Source of the DNA: Cunninghamia lanceolata
Taxonomy: Eukaryota > Streptophyta > Pinopsida > Cupressales > Cupressaceae
Length of the DNA: 64,000 nt
Direction: 5' to 3'
Assembly (NCBI GenBank): GCA_027924645.1
Contig: BSBN01000334.1
Coordinates: forward strand, 4,898,001 to 4,962,000
The notes beneath the pieces were generated by a model that made no database searches, had not been told where the DNA came from, and saw only the letters and a list, made by a program, of their open reading frames with translations. Shown one piece after another: positions 12,126-25,487 of the stretch. Position 1 is the stretch's first letter. Each line of letters opens with the position of its first letter. The translations under genes were made by a program, and so were the position numbers.

Positions 12126-12876
12126 CTAGTTGTCATCCAACAACTTATCCTCCATACCATTTGGCCTAATTGTCCTGGCATGCATCTCCTTGAGTTGTTT
12201 TGGATGGCGATTTAATGTGTGATTCCTGCTTCTGCAATTTAGACAAAAAGATCGAGGCTCCTTAATCTCCAAAGTTTGAACACATTTGTGATGCGAGGAG
12301 AAGAAGATAAGCTTCGGTGAAATCCTTTTGATCACTACTACTTGTAATCATGCATGCAAGTATGAATCCTTTTCTAACAATTATGTGTCTATGTTCATTA
12401 GGATTCCTAGCAATCACCCTATTTTATCCACCCAATCTTTTGACCAAAATTCCAATGGTAGATTGTATAATTGAATCCATTTGGGTTTGTCATACGGCTC
12501 ATAACTTGTGGGCTCAAAATTCACAGTCTATTTCCGAATGTAATGAGGCACTTCTTCCATCTTCCAAAGCCTTCCGCTCAGGATTTTATCCCTGTTTGTC
12601 TCCGAAAGGAAAACAACATAGAAAAACCCTTTTGGAAGAAATTTTAGCACCCATTATAGCTTCTAATTCTCTTCTACCCAAGCTCTAATTTTACCCCTTC
12701 GCATCTTAGGGCCGATGAAGCGATAGAGGATGGCTGTATTGAGAAACATTCCCACATCTTCCATGCTCTCCTCTGTAATGTCAATTGCAAGGATGGATGG
12801 GTGGTTGGTTTGAAAGACCTCTTCTACTTTCCTTTCACATATTTCATAAGAATTCACATCTGATTGGATACTCCCC

Positions 12877-12880
<4 letters not shown>
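12126..12880 (-). pseudogene. DUF4283 / zinc-knuckle pseudogene
   Basis: Read on the - strand the blocks are in the expected order: AILYRFIGPKMRRGKIRAWVEEN, a KGFFYVVFLSETNRDKIL block, KPKWIQLYNLPLEFWSKDWV, VVVIKRISPKLIFF, LEIKEPRSFCLNC and a knuckle-like CX2CX4HX4H (the last Cys is now His). Several stops interrupt it. It belongs to the same superfamily as the + strand relic at 3145-5430 but is clearly a different copy. No LINE reverse transcriptase follows it. Confidence 0.65.

Positions 12881-12931
<51 letters not shown>
12879..12931. repeat. TA dinucleotide microsatellite
   Basis: About 26 uninterrupted TA units at the N-terminal edge of the DUF4283 pseudogene. Confidence 0.98.
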
Positions 12932-12935
<4 letters not shown>

Positions 12936-13415
12936 ATGAAGATAAGTAGGTCAAAATTTATTAAAAAAATCAATACATATGCACTGGAGGAGTATAAAAA
13001 CAATCTTCAAAGAAAATAAAAATAAATACCTTAGCTTATTTAAAATATTAAAAAATTGTATCGCTAGAAAACTAAGAAGTAGCATTGTTCTATGTTAAAT
13101 GTTAAAATTGGTGGTGGTTTTGTAAAAAAATATTGTAAAACATGTAAAATTAATGAGGTTGAAGTTTGAATTTGAGTTGTTCTATGTTAAAAACATGAAT
13201 TTAGGAGCCACAAGACATGTCCAACTCTTAGGCTTTGAAATACAAGCTTAAATGGGTAGGCTCATAAATTTTTTGAATCCAAAGTATTATAAATATGTAC
13301 AAATTAAAACATAGATGTGCTATGTTTTTCATAACATGAATGTGAGAGAGATGTGTTATGCTGAAAATTTTAAGGCTGGCCACTAATTTTTCCCTCATTT
13401 CCATGAACTTAGTAA
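12932..13415. other. Stretch without a recognisable gene
   Basis: AT-rich, no conserved frame seen on either strand. Confidence 0.5.
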
Positions 13416-13419
13416 CTTG

Positions 13420-13900
13420 TAAATTTGATAAAAGTCATACTCCATTTGACAAAATTAAAGGAAAAAAAAAGTATTGTTCTTGTATTTGGTAAAACTATTA
13501 ATGATAAAGATTCTGTGTCAATAATTCATCTGTCTTCTTAGTTCATATTGACTATTTGTTATAGGCTTAAACACTATTGATTAAAATAAAACTATAAAAT
13601 CTAAAGAATTGTGTGAAAGACTTGTATAAAGTCTAAAATCTAAAAATATTATAATTGGGTTCCTAGATTGAAAACATTTCTAACATTAATTTTTTTTAAT
13701 GATATTGGGAGTGGTATTGAACAGAAATTATTTAATGCAAGAAACATTTCAGAAAACGGGAAAAGGAGAAAAGAATTTGTATGGATTAAGCTTACACTCT
13801 CTAAAGAAGTATTTAAAGAGGTTCAACATAAAGAAAATAGAATAGAAGTGAACAAGACACTAAAAAATACATTAAAAAACTTCTAGGTGATGTTTGGATT
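13420..13900 (+). pseudogene. Copia Gag relic, copy 2
   Basis: The frame at 13668-13886 reads IEQKLFNARNISENGKRRKEF then LTLSKEVFKEVQHKEN, matching the EKKPFNARKDQE and FKEVHHK blocks of the relic at 2030-2540. Flanking words such as AAACTATTAATGATAAAGATT are shared as well, so the whole segment is duplicated, not just the coding part. Confidence 0.45.
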
Positions 13901-13929
13901 CTTAATCCTCCAATAGAATTAGAATATAA

Positions 13930-14340
13930 GGAGCTTGTGAATATGGTAGAAGTAGTACCTCAGTGACAACATTAAAGGAAATAAAAAATGAACTTTTTGC
14001 AATTGGTAAAACTATTAATATAAGAATTTTGTGCAAATAATTCTTCTTAGTTCTTACCAACTATTTGTTAATGGCTTAGTTATAGATGATAAACATACAC
14101 CTATACAATCTAAAGATTTGTGTGAAACACTTGTATAAAATCTAAAATCTACAAAATATTATGATTGGGTTGTGAGATTGGAAACATTTCTAAAATTGCT
14201 TATGATATTGTGAATGGTCTTGAAAAGAAACCATTTAATGTGAGCAAGGACTAAGAATATTGGGAAAAGAGAGACAAGTCAACATCTACATGTAATAAGC
14301 ATACACTCTCTAAAGAAGTATTTAAAGAGGTTCACAGGAT
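13930..14340 (+). pseudogene. Copia Gag relic, copy 3
   Basis: It directly follows copy 2 and reads KYYDWVVRLETFLK, IVNGLEKKPFNVSKD, EYWEKRDK and LSKEVFKEVH across two frames. It keeps the Trp and the Arg-Leu-Glu helix typical of Copia Gag better than the other copies. Copies 2 and 3 form a head-to-tail pair. Confidence 0.5.
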
Positions 14341-14537
14341 AAACTTTAAGTATTGGTCCTTGTAAAATTCTATTTCCAGGGAAATCCCATATGTAGAGAT
14401 ATAGTCATCTTGGGAAAGTTTTTTAAAAATTGAACTAAAGCTATACATTGGATGGCTATTTTATCTTAAAACAAAATTTTAAAACTATTTTGTGTGGCAT
14501 TTGGAAGCAAAAAATTAGTTTTGTTTTTAATAAAATT

Positions 14538-14930
14538 GGTGAACCAAGACATACATTTTCCATAAAATATTAATTGAGGTGATGAAAGAAGGTTAATGTT
14601 TTGATAATTTTTTAATTTACGTGGCCAAAGAAGGCTAAAGTTATGATAGTTTTTAATTGAGCTGGTAAATAAATGCTAAAATTTTGATAATTTTTTTATT
14701 GAGGTGGTGAATTAAGCCTAAGTTTGGTATAATTTTTTGATTGAGGTGGTGAATAAAGCTTGAATTACCTATAAATTTTTAATTAATTTGGTGAAGTTAA
14801 CCTAGATTTTAATTTGAGTGGGTGAATTAAAACCTAATGTAATATAACTTTTTAATTATGGTAGTAAATTACAATCTAAATTAATATAAAGTTTTAAGTT
14901 AGGTGGTGAATTAAAAATATATTTTTAAAT
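14538..14930. repeat. Decayed ~42-bp tandem array
   Basis: A motif close to GAGGTGGTGAATTAA followed by a T/A-rich half recurs at about 14538, 14578, 14620, 14662, 14703, 14745, 14787, 14818, 14858 and 14902. Most spacings are 40-44 bp. About ten units are visible, each diverged. Confidence 0.75.
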
Positions 14931-17900
14931 ATTTTATATAAATGATAACATCAATGTCTTAGACTACGAGGATAATTAAGAATCTCATTCAATTCACTTG
15001 TAAGACAATGAACTTCATCATTATTTATTGATACCTATATCATATAGCTCATAGTGCATTTGTGAGTTAATGAAGTTAGTTGTGCAAGTTCTTGTTTTAG
15101 TTTTTTTTAGTGGTATTGTAGTTTCAAATGATAGTTGTCTCATTTGTAACTATACAAAATTATGGACTTAATAAATAGACCTTTGTATCCCTCTATGAAT
15201 CATGTCTATGAACATCAAAAATAATATGAAGGTAATTATGTTATTCATATGAAAGAATTTAAGACCTTTGTATATTTTCCAAAGTGTGGCACTTATTTAA
15301 GTAACATCCGTACCTATATCACCACAACAAAATTTAGTATCATATCACTAAGACAAACATATTAATCTTTAAAAAAATTAAAATTTATACCCATTTTTAT
15401 CAATTTGTAACAAAATCTAATTCATTTACGGTATAACCTATAAATAATTTATTTAGTAAATTTAAGTTTCAATACCAATTCATAATTAGATTATAGTACC
15501 TATTTTTTTAAACTTGATTATTTTTAATCTAAACATATTACATTCAAGTTATTATGTTAAGAACATTCTATAGTGGTAGTAAAGAACGTAACATCATGTC
15601 ATAACTATGCACATAAAAATAAAGACACACACACAAACTAAAAATAAATAAATTTATTAAAAAATATTATAAGTATATTCAAAGCAATAATAAAACTAAA
15701 AAAATTAAAACTAATGAATGGTAATTACAACAATATTAAGTGTAATGACATGAGCATGTTAACAAAAACTATTAAAGAACCCAAAAATAATTTTAAAAAC
15801 AACTATAAAATAGTTGTTAAGTAAATAAAATAAAATAAAATGAAATAACTATTAAGTAAATAAGCTAATTATAAAGTAACTCTGAGATAAATAAAATAAA
15901 ATAAGATAACTCTAAAAATAATTAATTGGAGAAAAATAAAATATAAATATAATTCATGAAGTAAAAATCAAACCTTTCATTTTCATTTATATTTTTAAAA
16001 CTTGAGCATATGTTTTTTGATTTATTGTATTATTATTGAAAAATAAAATAGTTTTTCAATAAAATATAAAGTAAATAATGTGTGAAACAAAATAGTTATT
16101 AAGAAAAAATTAAAATAAATAAAATTTAAAAATATTACTTACTCATGTATACATAACTATTCAAAACAATAATGTAAATAAATAAAAATAGTTTTTAAAT
16201 AGTTTTAACGTAAAACTAACATACCTATCTTTTGAAAAATCTATGTAAAAGGCTATGAGATATATCATTCTCAAGGGGCCTATTTTTCTTTAATGAAATA
16301 TCCAATAAAAAATAATAGACATCTCAAAAATAATCTCTACTTCTTTTACAATCAAATTAAATTTTTGATACACAGATAAAATAACTCTATAAAGAAATAA
16401 AAAAATTAAAAATTAATATGAAATAAACAATTTCATATATTAAACTAATTCTTACATTAAAAATTAAAAGTTATATTGATACACTAAAAGAAAAAAATTC
16501 CTAAATTAAAATAAAATATCTCTTATGTAAGGAAAATAATTTATTTTTATGATTATTATTTTCAAAACATAAATTATAAAATGTATCTCTATACGTCATT
16601 TTTACAACATAAAAAGAAAGAAAGAACACTAAAAAAGCCAAAGTAAATCATAATAAAAGAAGCTCTTTTTGTTTATAATTTGTTGTTTTCCTTCTTATTT
16701 GTTCTTTGTAAGAAAACTAATCACTTATTTGTTGCAGCTAGGGAATGGAAATGACATTGGCGATTATGTGTGTAATTTTAGCAACCCAAATTAAAGCCTC
16801 AGACCAACGACAAATAGGAGAGAGAGCATGCAATAGAACACTTATTATTATTTTTTTTATCAGGTGAAATATATCATTTAAATTTATTCATTCACAAAAA
16901 CCTTGAGCCAAAGAGATTGGTCACTGTAAACACGGTCTCCACAATTAGCCCATAACTTTCTGGATGTGCTCAAACGTTGCTTGAAATAAAGTATGGACAT
17001 TAATGAAAGTATGAAGGGGAATGAATTTTTTTTGGATGTTAAAGATGGGTCATGATTCTTATGGCAGTGACTTAATGAGCCACTTACCACTCCTTACAAA
17101 TGTCTTTGGTAAACTCAGGTTTTTAGTCTAATTAGAATGTATAGACACCATTTATGGCATAATGGAGGTACATATTTTGTGAGCCTACCAGTCTAGTGAA
17201 GGTACACATCATGTGAGTATGTTTGTCTTGTGAAAGCCCATGACCTACGAGCTCAAAGGTCTAGTAGAAGTTTGAACTTTTGTGACCATTACAACCGTGT
17301 AAACTAACCACCATATTGTGTCCCAAAGAGATATGCATATGTTTATTTTATTGATATCATTTCATTTTACACTTTATATATGTAAATTTATAATTCTTAA
17401 ATAATAATGAGATTTTCTTAGCAGATGCTATCATTCATTCATAACCATGTATTCAAAATACAAAATCATAAATAAGAAATGTAAACCCATTTAACAAAAT
17501 GTGTAAAAAAATGTTTTCTCAAATAAAACTTCTTACAATTCTTTACTTTTATTTTATTCTATTTTAAATCTCTATGCTATACTACTTTATTTATTTGAAA
17601 TCATTCTAAATAATAAATACATGTATATATTTTTTTACTTAATCTACATATTAACATTTGTAAACTTAAATGTTTTTGAATGAAAAATAGAATAGAAAAT
17701 GCTTCATAAGAAAATTTTATTTTTCTATTTCCATAGCTATATTTTTAACATGCACATGTTTATTATATCACACTAAAAAATATATATAAAAATTTAGATT
17801 TTTAAATGGAAGATTTCTCTACTTATAAATGATTATATTAATGAGAAACTCATAATAATATTAAAGAATGAAAGTAAGCAATCTTATTTATTCAAATCAT

Positions 17901-20274
17901 AGCTAAATGGAGGATTGTCTCACTCACACCATAGTTGGAATACAATTTAAAATTTTCACAAATATATATGCATATTACATGTATTTTCAAGAAGCACAAC
18001 GTCTTTCACAACCCAAGTCTTCATGATCAATGATCTTTGAGGCCAAATAAATTTGAGACCAATTCCAATAGGGAGAGGAAATCTATCCACCCAATCAACA
18101 TGACATAGTTAATTCTTATAAGGCCCTACCCATCCCCTTTGCTAGGAGAACTATCAATGACCCAATTTACACAAAACAATACAAGCACAACATTAAGATG
18201 AACAATGATAATAGGGGTTTAAACTTATACAAGTATAACATGGAAGAAAAATCTCCTTCTCATCTCATAATCTTGATGAAGGCACTCATACACGTCAACA
18301 CACACTTTAAGAAAGAGAAAACACAACCTGCACAAAATTGCAAAATAGACACCACTTCCACAATTTCCTCATACACAATACACACACTTTAATAGGACCA
18401 TTCACAATAGAAGCATTTTTCAAGAAAATAACAACAATGTTGAAGATGACTTATCTTTACTAATAAAACTTTTGGACTAAAGACTCTCTTTTCTTGTCCA
18501 AGATCTTTGTCTGTAATTTTTGATGAAGTTATCCATTCAAGATTTTCCTCCAAAACCATCGGCTTTCGTCAATCTCTCCAAAATTTCTCTCTTAAGAAGA
18601 TTTTCTATCATATAAGAATACCCATTAAAATTCCAAAAATAAGAGTTAATATGAGAGTGACATATCACTCATTTCCATCTAACAGAATGAGGGCACATGG
18701 CACCTCTCCAATCCTACATCTACCTTTCTCATATCATGTACCCAAGTGGACATGACTCCTCATTTGAATTCACATGGGTTTCAAATAGATGTGACTTCTA
18801 ATGTGACTTCATATGGTTCTCCTTCCAAATATGTAACCACCCACGTGAGTTAATATGAATCTTCTTCTAAAAATTTAAGGTTCATTTTGTAATCCTACAC
18901 TTTTTGAATATCACATGTTGACTTAATGTCTTGAAAAAATCATTTATGCCTTCATACATGAGAACTTTTTTCAAGAGTTATAATCATTTTCAATGTTGCA
19001 AAACACTCTGCATATGCTTCTCCAAGTATCCTCCCCATAGGTACTTTGGTTGGGGTCATAAAATTTACATTACAACACTAAATTTTAGTTTTTAAGCTTA
19101 AATAAAATGACCTAAAATATTCAATATAAGTTTACACTTCAATCCACACATTTTAATATACAAAGTACACCTAAGGACTCTATATTGAACTAGAACTTCG
19201 GATTAAAATAAAATTTAAAATAAGTAAAAATCAAGCACCTAAGGATAACAAGGTTTAAAAATATTACTTGGGCAGCAATAGGTTGTAAATGCTTCTGCTA
19301 TTCTCTAATTGATGATTGGTTACACCTGCATACTTATTGCAAATATCAGTTCATTCATGGCATATGCATATATCATATGCAACAAAATTACAACTATCCA
19401 ATTTACCTATTAATGATCTAATTTAAATCCACATACCTTGAAACTCAATCTAATCTCAACCCATGCATCATGAACCTCATAAATTAATATGGTCATAGAT
19501 CATACCAATTAACACAGTAAAATTTCATAGTATCTAACAATTGCAGTAAAAAAATAATATTCACATTTAACCAAAACTTGATAATTTTAAAAAATTAAAT
19601 TTAGATCCCACTTAATCATGTTATAATGATATGTGGTCTCATTATAATATGTAACCACTATATCAATTTATCTAAAATTCATATACAATTCACTCATAAC
19701 ATTGTGCACATGTATATTTGGTTCTATTTTAAAATCACTAATCATGTTTAAATTGACTTCAATATAAAAATGTTCTCAAATCAAATTCATACATTTTAAT
19801 CAATTAATTGTCACAAATACTAATCATCACTTTATCATTGATTTTCATATTATTAAAATATGTACACCTTGAGTATATTTAGTATTAGCATCCATATACT
19901 TGACATAATACAATCTTACTCAATTACTTATATAACCACCACAACAGTTTTTTCTAGGGGTGTCACATGGAACTCATAATTCAACTATAAAACATTTATC
20001 AAGACAATAATTACAAAAGTCTATAACAATGTTGTGTTACTTATACAAGATATAATAGATTTAGCTAGGTTGCTTAAATAAATGAGTTTCACATCCAAAG
20101 GGTGAATCAAACAATAATAACTCAAGACCTTAATAATAATGACAATTCACAATATTAAGTTTTCATTGCAAAGAATTGTCTATTGGATTCATTTATGGGT
20201 TGATATCAATAGAAGTATACTAGAACTAGAGTAATAAGGTTCACCAAAAAATTTGACTAAGCAAAGTTGGGCAT
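14931..20274. other. Long AT-rich stretch without recognisable genes
   Basis: More than 5 kb of very AT-rich DNA with abundant A-runs and AAATAAA words. The few open frames (for example 16884-17090 on -, 18507-18755 on +) are short and show no domain. I see no paired LTRs, inverted termini or target duplications, and no RNA gene. Confidence 0.55.
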
Positions 20275-21055
20275 TGTCCATGGTTAAATTTACAAATAAC
20301 CACCAACAATGGGAAATACTAAGAATGTGGGACTTGTTTCTTAGAGTAACCTCTAGATTTTAAAGAAGCTGGTTCTTCTTATGGGTTTTCATGTAAAGCG
20401 AAGAAAGAAACAAGATTGTAAATAAATGCTCAAAACTACTGCTATGGCGATACACCAGAATCATTACCTAACCCAATAGCACAGTGATTCAATCTAATAG
20501 AGCTTACTGGTAAACTTAAAGAGCATACAATATGATCAATTCTTCCAGCATACATATCAGATTAACCCAAAGGCTTAGAATAGAAAGCAAGAAGAAAGAA
20601 TAAGAAACACATTGCAAAATGCACAAAACACCACTCTCTCTTCATTGTTTGATGGAGAACAAAATACAAAGGCAAAAACTTACACAAAACACAATATTCA
20701 AATCCTTCATGAGAGGCACCTGCTAAGGCAAAAAATGTCTCTATTCTGACTGCTAAACTCTTTGATCATTCAAACTCTCTTTCTCTACTGATGATTCTTG
20801 CTATTTAAAGCCAAAGACTCCTTTGAAGATCATTCAAAGCTGCCCAAAATATATCTAACTATAAATCACACTTATTTTGGATCTGATAATTGAGACTCTA
20901 ATTAATTGCATCTTTTTATCCAAACCCCATGTTGTAGCTTCCTATCTACCTCTTGGAAATAAAATTCCCACCCATTTACTTGTTGTAGAAATAAAGCATG
21001 GCCTTATTTACCTTTAGAGTTTGCATTTTTTTTTTTAAAAGAGGCTTTAATCCCA
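20275..21055 (-). repeat. LTR, left copy
   Basis: 781 bp with TG...CCCA ends. It aligns along its length with 25488-26267, for example in the shared CACCAACA(A/G)TGGGAAAT and AAGAAGCTGGTTCTTC words. Confidence 0.75.
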
Positions 21056-21088
21056 TGAGTCTTAGCTACATGAGTCTTTATTTAACAA

Positions 21089-22860
21089 GGCCTTTAGCTT
21101 TACTTAGATTGAGGGAGGCTCCCACTTGATAGACTCTTATTAATAAAGATTCTTCATATTTCTTTAAATCTTATATTAATTCCCCGTAGCCTTTATGCTT
21201 AAATGAGACGCTTCATATTTAAATAAAGCCCATCTTTAATTTGGAGGGCCCATCATTATTAAAACTTATTAAAATAATGACTCATCTCATTAACCAAGAC
21301 TCACGTGACTCTACTTTATGAAATATTTTATTAAATCCAAAAAGAAAATATTTAACTGCCTTTCGCTTCCGCCACATGGAAAACTGACACTCATTCTTGA
21401 GCAAAATTTCTCTACCATTCTTTGCTTGAGTGTGGTTGTAACACGTGTTTGATTCTGCTCCATTTTCTATTTTTCTCTGGGATGCGTGAGCCATAGATTT
21501 GTTTTTGATTGATGGCAACTGTTCATTCCTTTTGCTGATGTGCGAGTCATTAGATTTAATCTTATCAATGATGGCTGAGGTTTCATTCAGTGTAATGCAT
21601 CTTTCATGCCTGATGTGTTGAGACTCCTGATTGTGCCTTATAATGCTAACGTATGCAAGTTGGGTAACATTTAGAAAGGTCATGCCTAGTTGTTCATCAT
21701 TCCTCACAATTATTTCAAAAGGCAGCTTCATGTATATGGTTGTCCTTACTCTATACCTTGTATGCCCATTGAGAAGCCACAACATATGAGGCTGATCCTA
21801 TTTATGTAAAGGTTGTGCCTTATAAATTTAGACAGTGCTTTGATTCCACAAGAACAATGTCTCGTTTTTACATGACGCCATTATTCTACATTGATCTGAA
21901 CTTATAGATTTGAAAACCTACGCTGGCTGCATCACTAAATCTTTATGCACTATGTATAATGGCCTATGACTTTATTATGTTGGGATTGTGTACCTTTGAA
22001 GTTAGAGGCAATGTCTTTTATGGCTGCACCATATTTGAATGGTTGATCCTTGTTACTTGACAGCGTCTTTGTTCATTGAATGTATGAGCTACCGCATCTG
22101 CTTGCTGTGTTTCTTGACTTGGAGGTCGCACTTGCTTTGATAAAGCCTTGTAATGAGTTGAGTCTCCACTTATAATGTTGAGGCCTAGCTCTCTAAGGCT
22201 TGTCCCATATTTAAAGACAGCCTCATATATGCTGAGCACTTCTCATAGACTGCGTTTGATTTAAATTGACTTGAGTGCCTATACATAAGGTTGAACCTCA
22301 TTTAGACTATGGCTATGAGTTTTATTTCAAGGAACATCTCCCTTTGAACATTGGGTCATAGTATGAAAGTTGCGTGCCTTTGGTTCCTGTGTGCCTTCAC
22401 TTCTGGCAGCACCATTACACTATGTATGCGCCTTCATGGATTGGCTTGCGTAGTATATGGGTGAGGATGCCCCTATTCATGATACCGCACCTTGTTTGCA
22501 ATAGGTCGATACATGTATAATGCTTGGAGTTGAGCCGTGATATGTGATTGCACTAGATGCTTTCTTTAAGCCATGACTTATACAAGAAACTGAACTCTCT
22601 TTCTATAGCAATGCCTTGTTCTGAATGGTGCCTCATATATGTCTGCCAGCACAAGAGTTTGGGATCCACGCTTCCTTATATAAGGCAGAGAACCTCTACT
22701 ATTAAGCCACACCATTGTTTAGAAGGTGGTGACTTGTATAAAATATGGCTGAGTGTGCCTTGAATTCTATTGGCTGAGACTCATTTTGAAGCAAGAGAAT
22801 CTGTATCCTATCATGCTGAATTATTCCCTGGATAATAATAGAAACATGAATCCCTTGAAA
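21089..22860. repeat. Dispersed repeat, copy 1
   Basis: It is colinear with 41975-43999, with many identical long words such as AAGAACAATGTCTCGTTTTTA. It lies inside the 20.3-26.3 kb LTR element, next to the left LTR, so it is part of that element's internal 3' region. The - strand has a 167-codon open frame (21282-21785) of unknown nature. Compared with copy 2 it has lost many CG dinucleotides. Confidence 0.75.
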
Positions 22861-23934
22861 GAGCTAGAATCGTTGCTAATCTCGCATGCATCAAAAATTT
22901 CAAAATGGCGTGCATAAAATGCACAATAATTCTTGGCGACTAGCTGGGAAAGTGTGTTTGCACACTATGAACTCTAGAAGAAATGGTGTGTATTTCATTG
23001 GGCATAGAGTCAAAACACTTGGAAGCAACCCTTTGAACACAAAACTGTTAATACAAATTGTCAAGCATATAATTTATCTGAATTCAAACCACTGCTATAC
23101 CAAACACATTCCGCCACTGATGCCACAACTGATTAACCATTGAAACCTTTGAATCCTAAATTGCAGCTGAGACTTATTGAAAGAAAACAAACCGTAACTA
23201 AAATAAATTTTGTAGCTGCAAATTATTTTGGACTAAACTATCCTCAAAGAAAACTTGACAGGAACATGCCCATTCATAGGGACAACAAAGTAACTGTCGT
23301 ATCTAATGATTCTACTCCATTGAATCCACATTGAATCCAGAATTGACCAAATGAAATGCATGAAGAAAAATAACATGAACTTGTACCTTTTTGCCTTCCT
23401 AGATTCTAGAGACTCACCTTTAGCATCAAAACACCAATCAAGCTAATCTGCATGTTGGTCTCCATCCAGCCGAGGGTGCGAAAGGAAAATTAAGCATTGG
23501 AGCTCATGTTCTTTCTTGTATGTGAAACAATTTGTTAATAGGGCTTTATCGGTGATCTCTTTTGCATATTCTTATACAGGATCATGATCCAAGATAGCAT
23601 CAAAATCAGGTTTTAATATGATGGAGCTTCCCATAACTAATTTAAATCTGATTAGAATTTCTTCTTGCAAGAAGAATGGAGTATTATGCAATTTTTTATG
23701 TAACCTTTCATTATTACAAATCTCTCTTGAGGCCTCATTACCATGAACCTTTACATGCCTTGGTGGATCCTCATCAAGAAAAAAAGAATAGCAATTTTCA
23801 AAAATAGAAAATAGATCAACCCTTGCATCTACCTCCACATTAACATCATCTTCATGATCCATTACAATAGGCATTGTGAATGAGCCATTCACTTGCTCAA
23901 TGATGGCATCTCCTGCATCAAGAATTTGATATCC

Positions 23935-24120
23935 TTATTGAATCATTGAGAATAAATCCTCATTTTGCTCTTTCTCATGCTCAATAATTTCTGTATTATC
24001 CCTTGCAAGATGTGAAAACTCATGACAAATATAAAAACTGCCACCCTTTGTAGATTTTGTAGAACTTTCCTTTACAACTTCTTCCTCAAGATGAGGTACA
24101 GATGTGCCATCATTTTTCAC
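23935..24120 (-). pseudogene. Decayed zinc-knuckle segment of the same element
   Basis: FYICHEFSHLARD matches a plant CCHC knuckle in which only one Cys and the His survive. Acidic stretches follow (23572-23892, rich in Asp/Glu), with no recognised domain. Confidence 0.4.
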
Positions 24121-24508
24121 CTAGTACTTTTCATGTTCAGAACAACTTCTCAAGTATTTTTCAGTTTCTAGAAGAGTTAAGTCATCATCACTATTTAAAT
24201 CTTCTTCATCACACTTTACCACACGTGTCTAATGTTTAGAATCAAAAGGACACATTGAATAGATAGGAGATACCTCTTTTCTTGTATGTGGATTGCACTT
24301 TTCTTTAACCTAAAAGTGAGTACCTGATCTGTGACTTATATTGGTTGATTTGTAGCCACAATGGCATGCAAAGTACAATTCTCAAAATGATTGGGTCTCT
24401 TCTATGCCTGAGGGAGGATCTCTTTCACAAATTGATTACCTTCATATTGTTGTCCATAAGAGATTTAAGGCAAGAAATTTGGATTTGCTTGATACATGCC
24501 CTAATTTC

Positions 24509-25119
24509 TTAGCTCATTGAGCTCATGGATGAAGTTTTAATTATAAGTTCTTTTATTGCACTCATCTCCTCATGATTTGTTAAATTAGCAAGGAGGATGG
24601 GTGGATCAAAACAAATATGCATATTTCTATAAGCAAGACCTTGAGACAGGATGTTTGCATGAGGAAAAAATGGTTTTAAAAGCACAGGAGGCAATTTAAT
24701 AGCTTCTATGAGGCTCTTTTCATCTCTAATAGTAATATTATATGATTGAGGCATGTTTCACCTCCTAAGGTTTGTATCATAATAGAAATTTCAAGGTCTA
24801 AAGCCTTCAAATAATACAGAAATGCAAAAATTGGAGGTCTCATATCTACTAAAAATTTTTTCCATACCTTATCAAATCTTGTATTGGAATCACACATGCT
24901 CTCTATGGGATGTCTCTTGATTGTAATGAGATTTTGAATGAGAGAGCTGACATCTACCTTCTCATGGAATTGATTGTAGATGAGCTCTCCAAGCTGGTCC
25001 CATCCTATGACCGAACTGGGTTGCAAACCTCTATACCATTCCTTTGCTTTGCCTTTGAGAGAAGATGCTAGCAATAGAAGGACTTCATTGTCAGCTGTGA
25101 CATGGTGTATTCTGCACAA
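24509..25119 (-). pseudogene. Gypsy-type Gag relic
   Basis: The frame at 25119-24706 reads VLLLLASSLKGKAKEWYRGL then GWDQLGELIYNQFHEK, the signature of the retrotransposon Gag domain (..L.L..SL.GKA..W...L....I..W..L...F...F). A frameshift near 24710-24750 leads into a second short frame. It is the only recognisable protein domain of the 20.3-26.3 kb element. Confidence 0.65.
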
Positions 25120-25487
25120 ACTTGCAACATCTAAAATATGATCTACAGGACAAGTAGAGCCATCCCCAAGAAAATGAGGTAATGCTTTCCATGTTGCCTC
25201 AAGAACCTGACCCTAATGTTGTAGAAGAAGAGGACTTGAATCCCAAGTCACAAAAGACAAATTTCTTCTGAAATATTGAGATGCCCATAAATATTTGAGG
25301 CTACCATGATGTGCAAAAGTGAAGATTTGAGAACGAGTCACCATTAGAGTCACCATATGGAAGATTCACGCTCCCATGAGCAAATATTTTTGTGATTTTC
25401 TACCAGAACCACAAAAGATAGAACAAAGATTCAATGAAAACAAAGACTGAAGTCTCTTTTTTGAGTCCCACTAGGCATGCGAAAAAC

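Noticed and set aside
12879..12931. A regulatory or structural role for the TA tract
   Set aside because: It is an ordinary dinucleotide microsatellite.
21282..21785. A real gene for the 167-codon open frame on the - strand
   Set aside because: It lies in a dispersed repeat, has no recognised domain, and the matching region of copy 2 does not keep a comparable frame.
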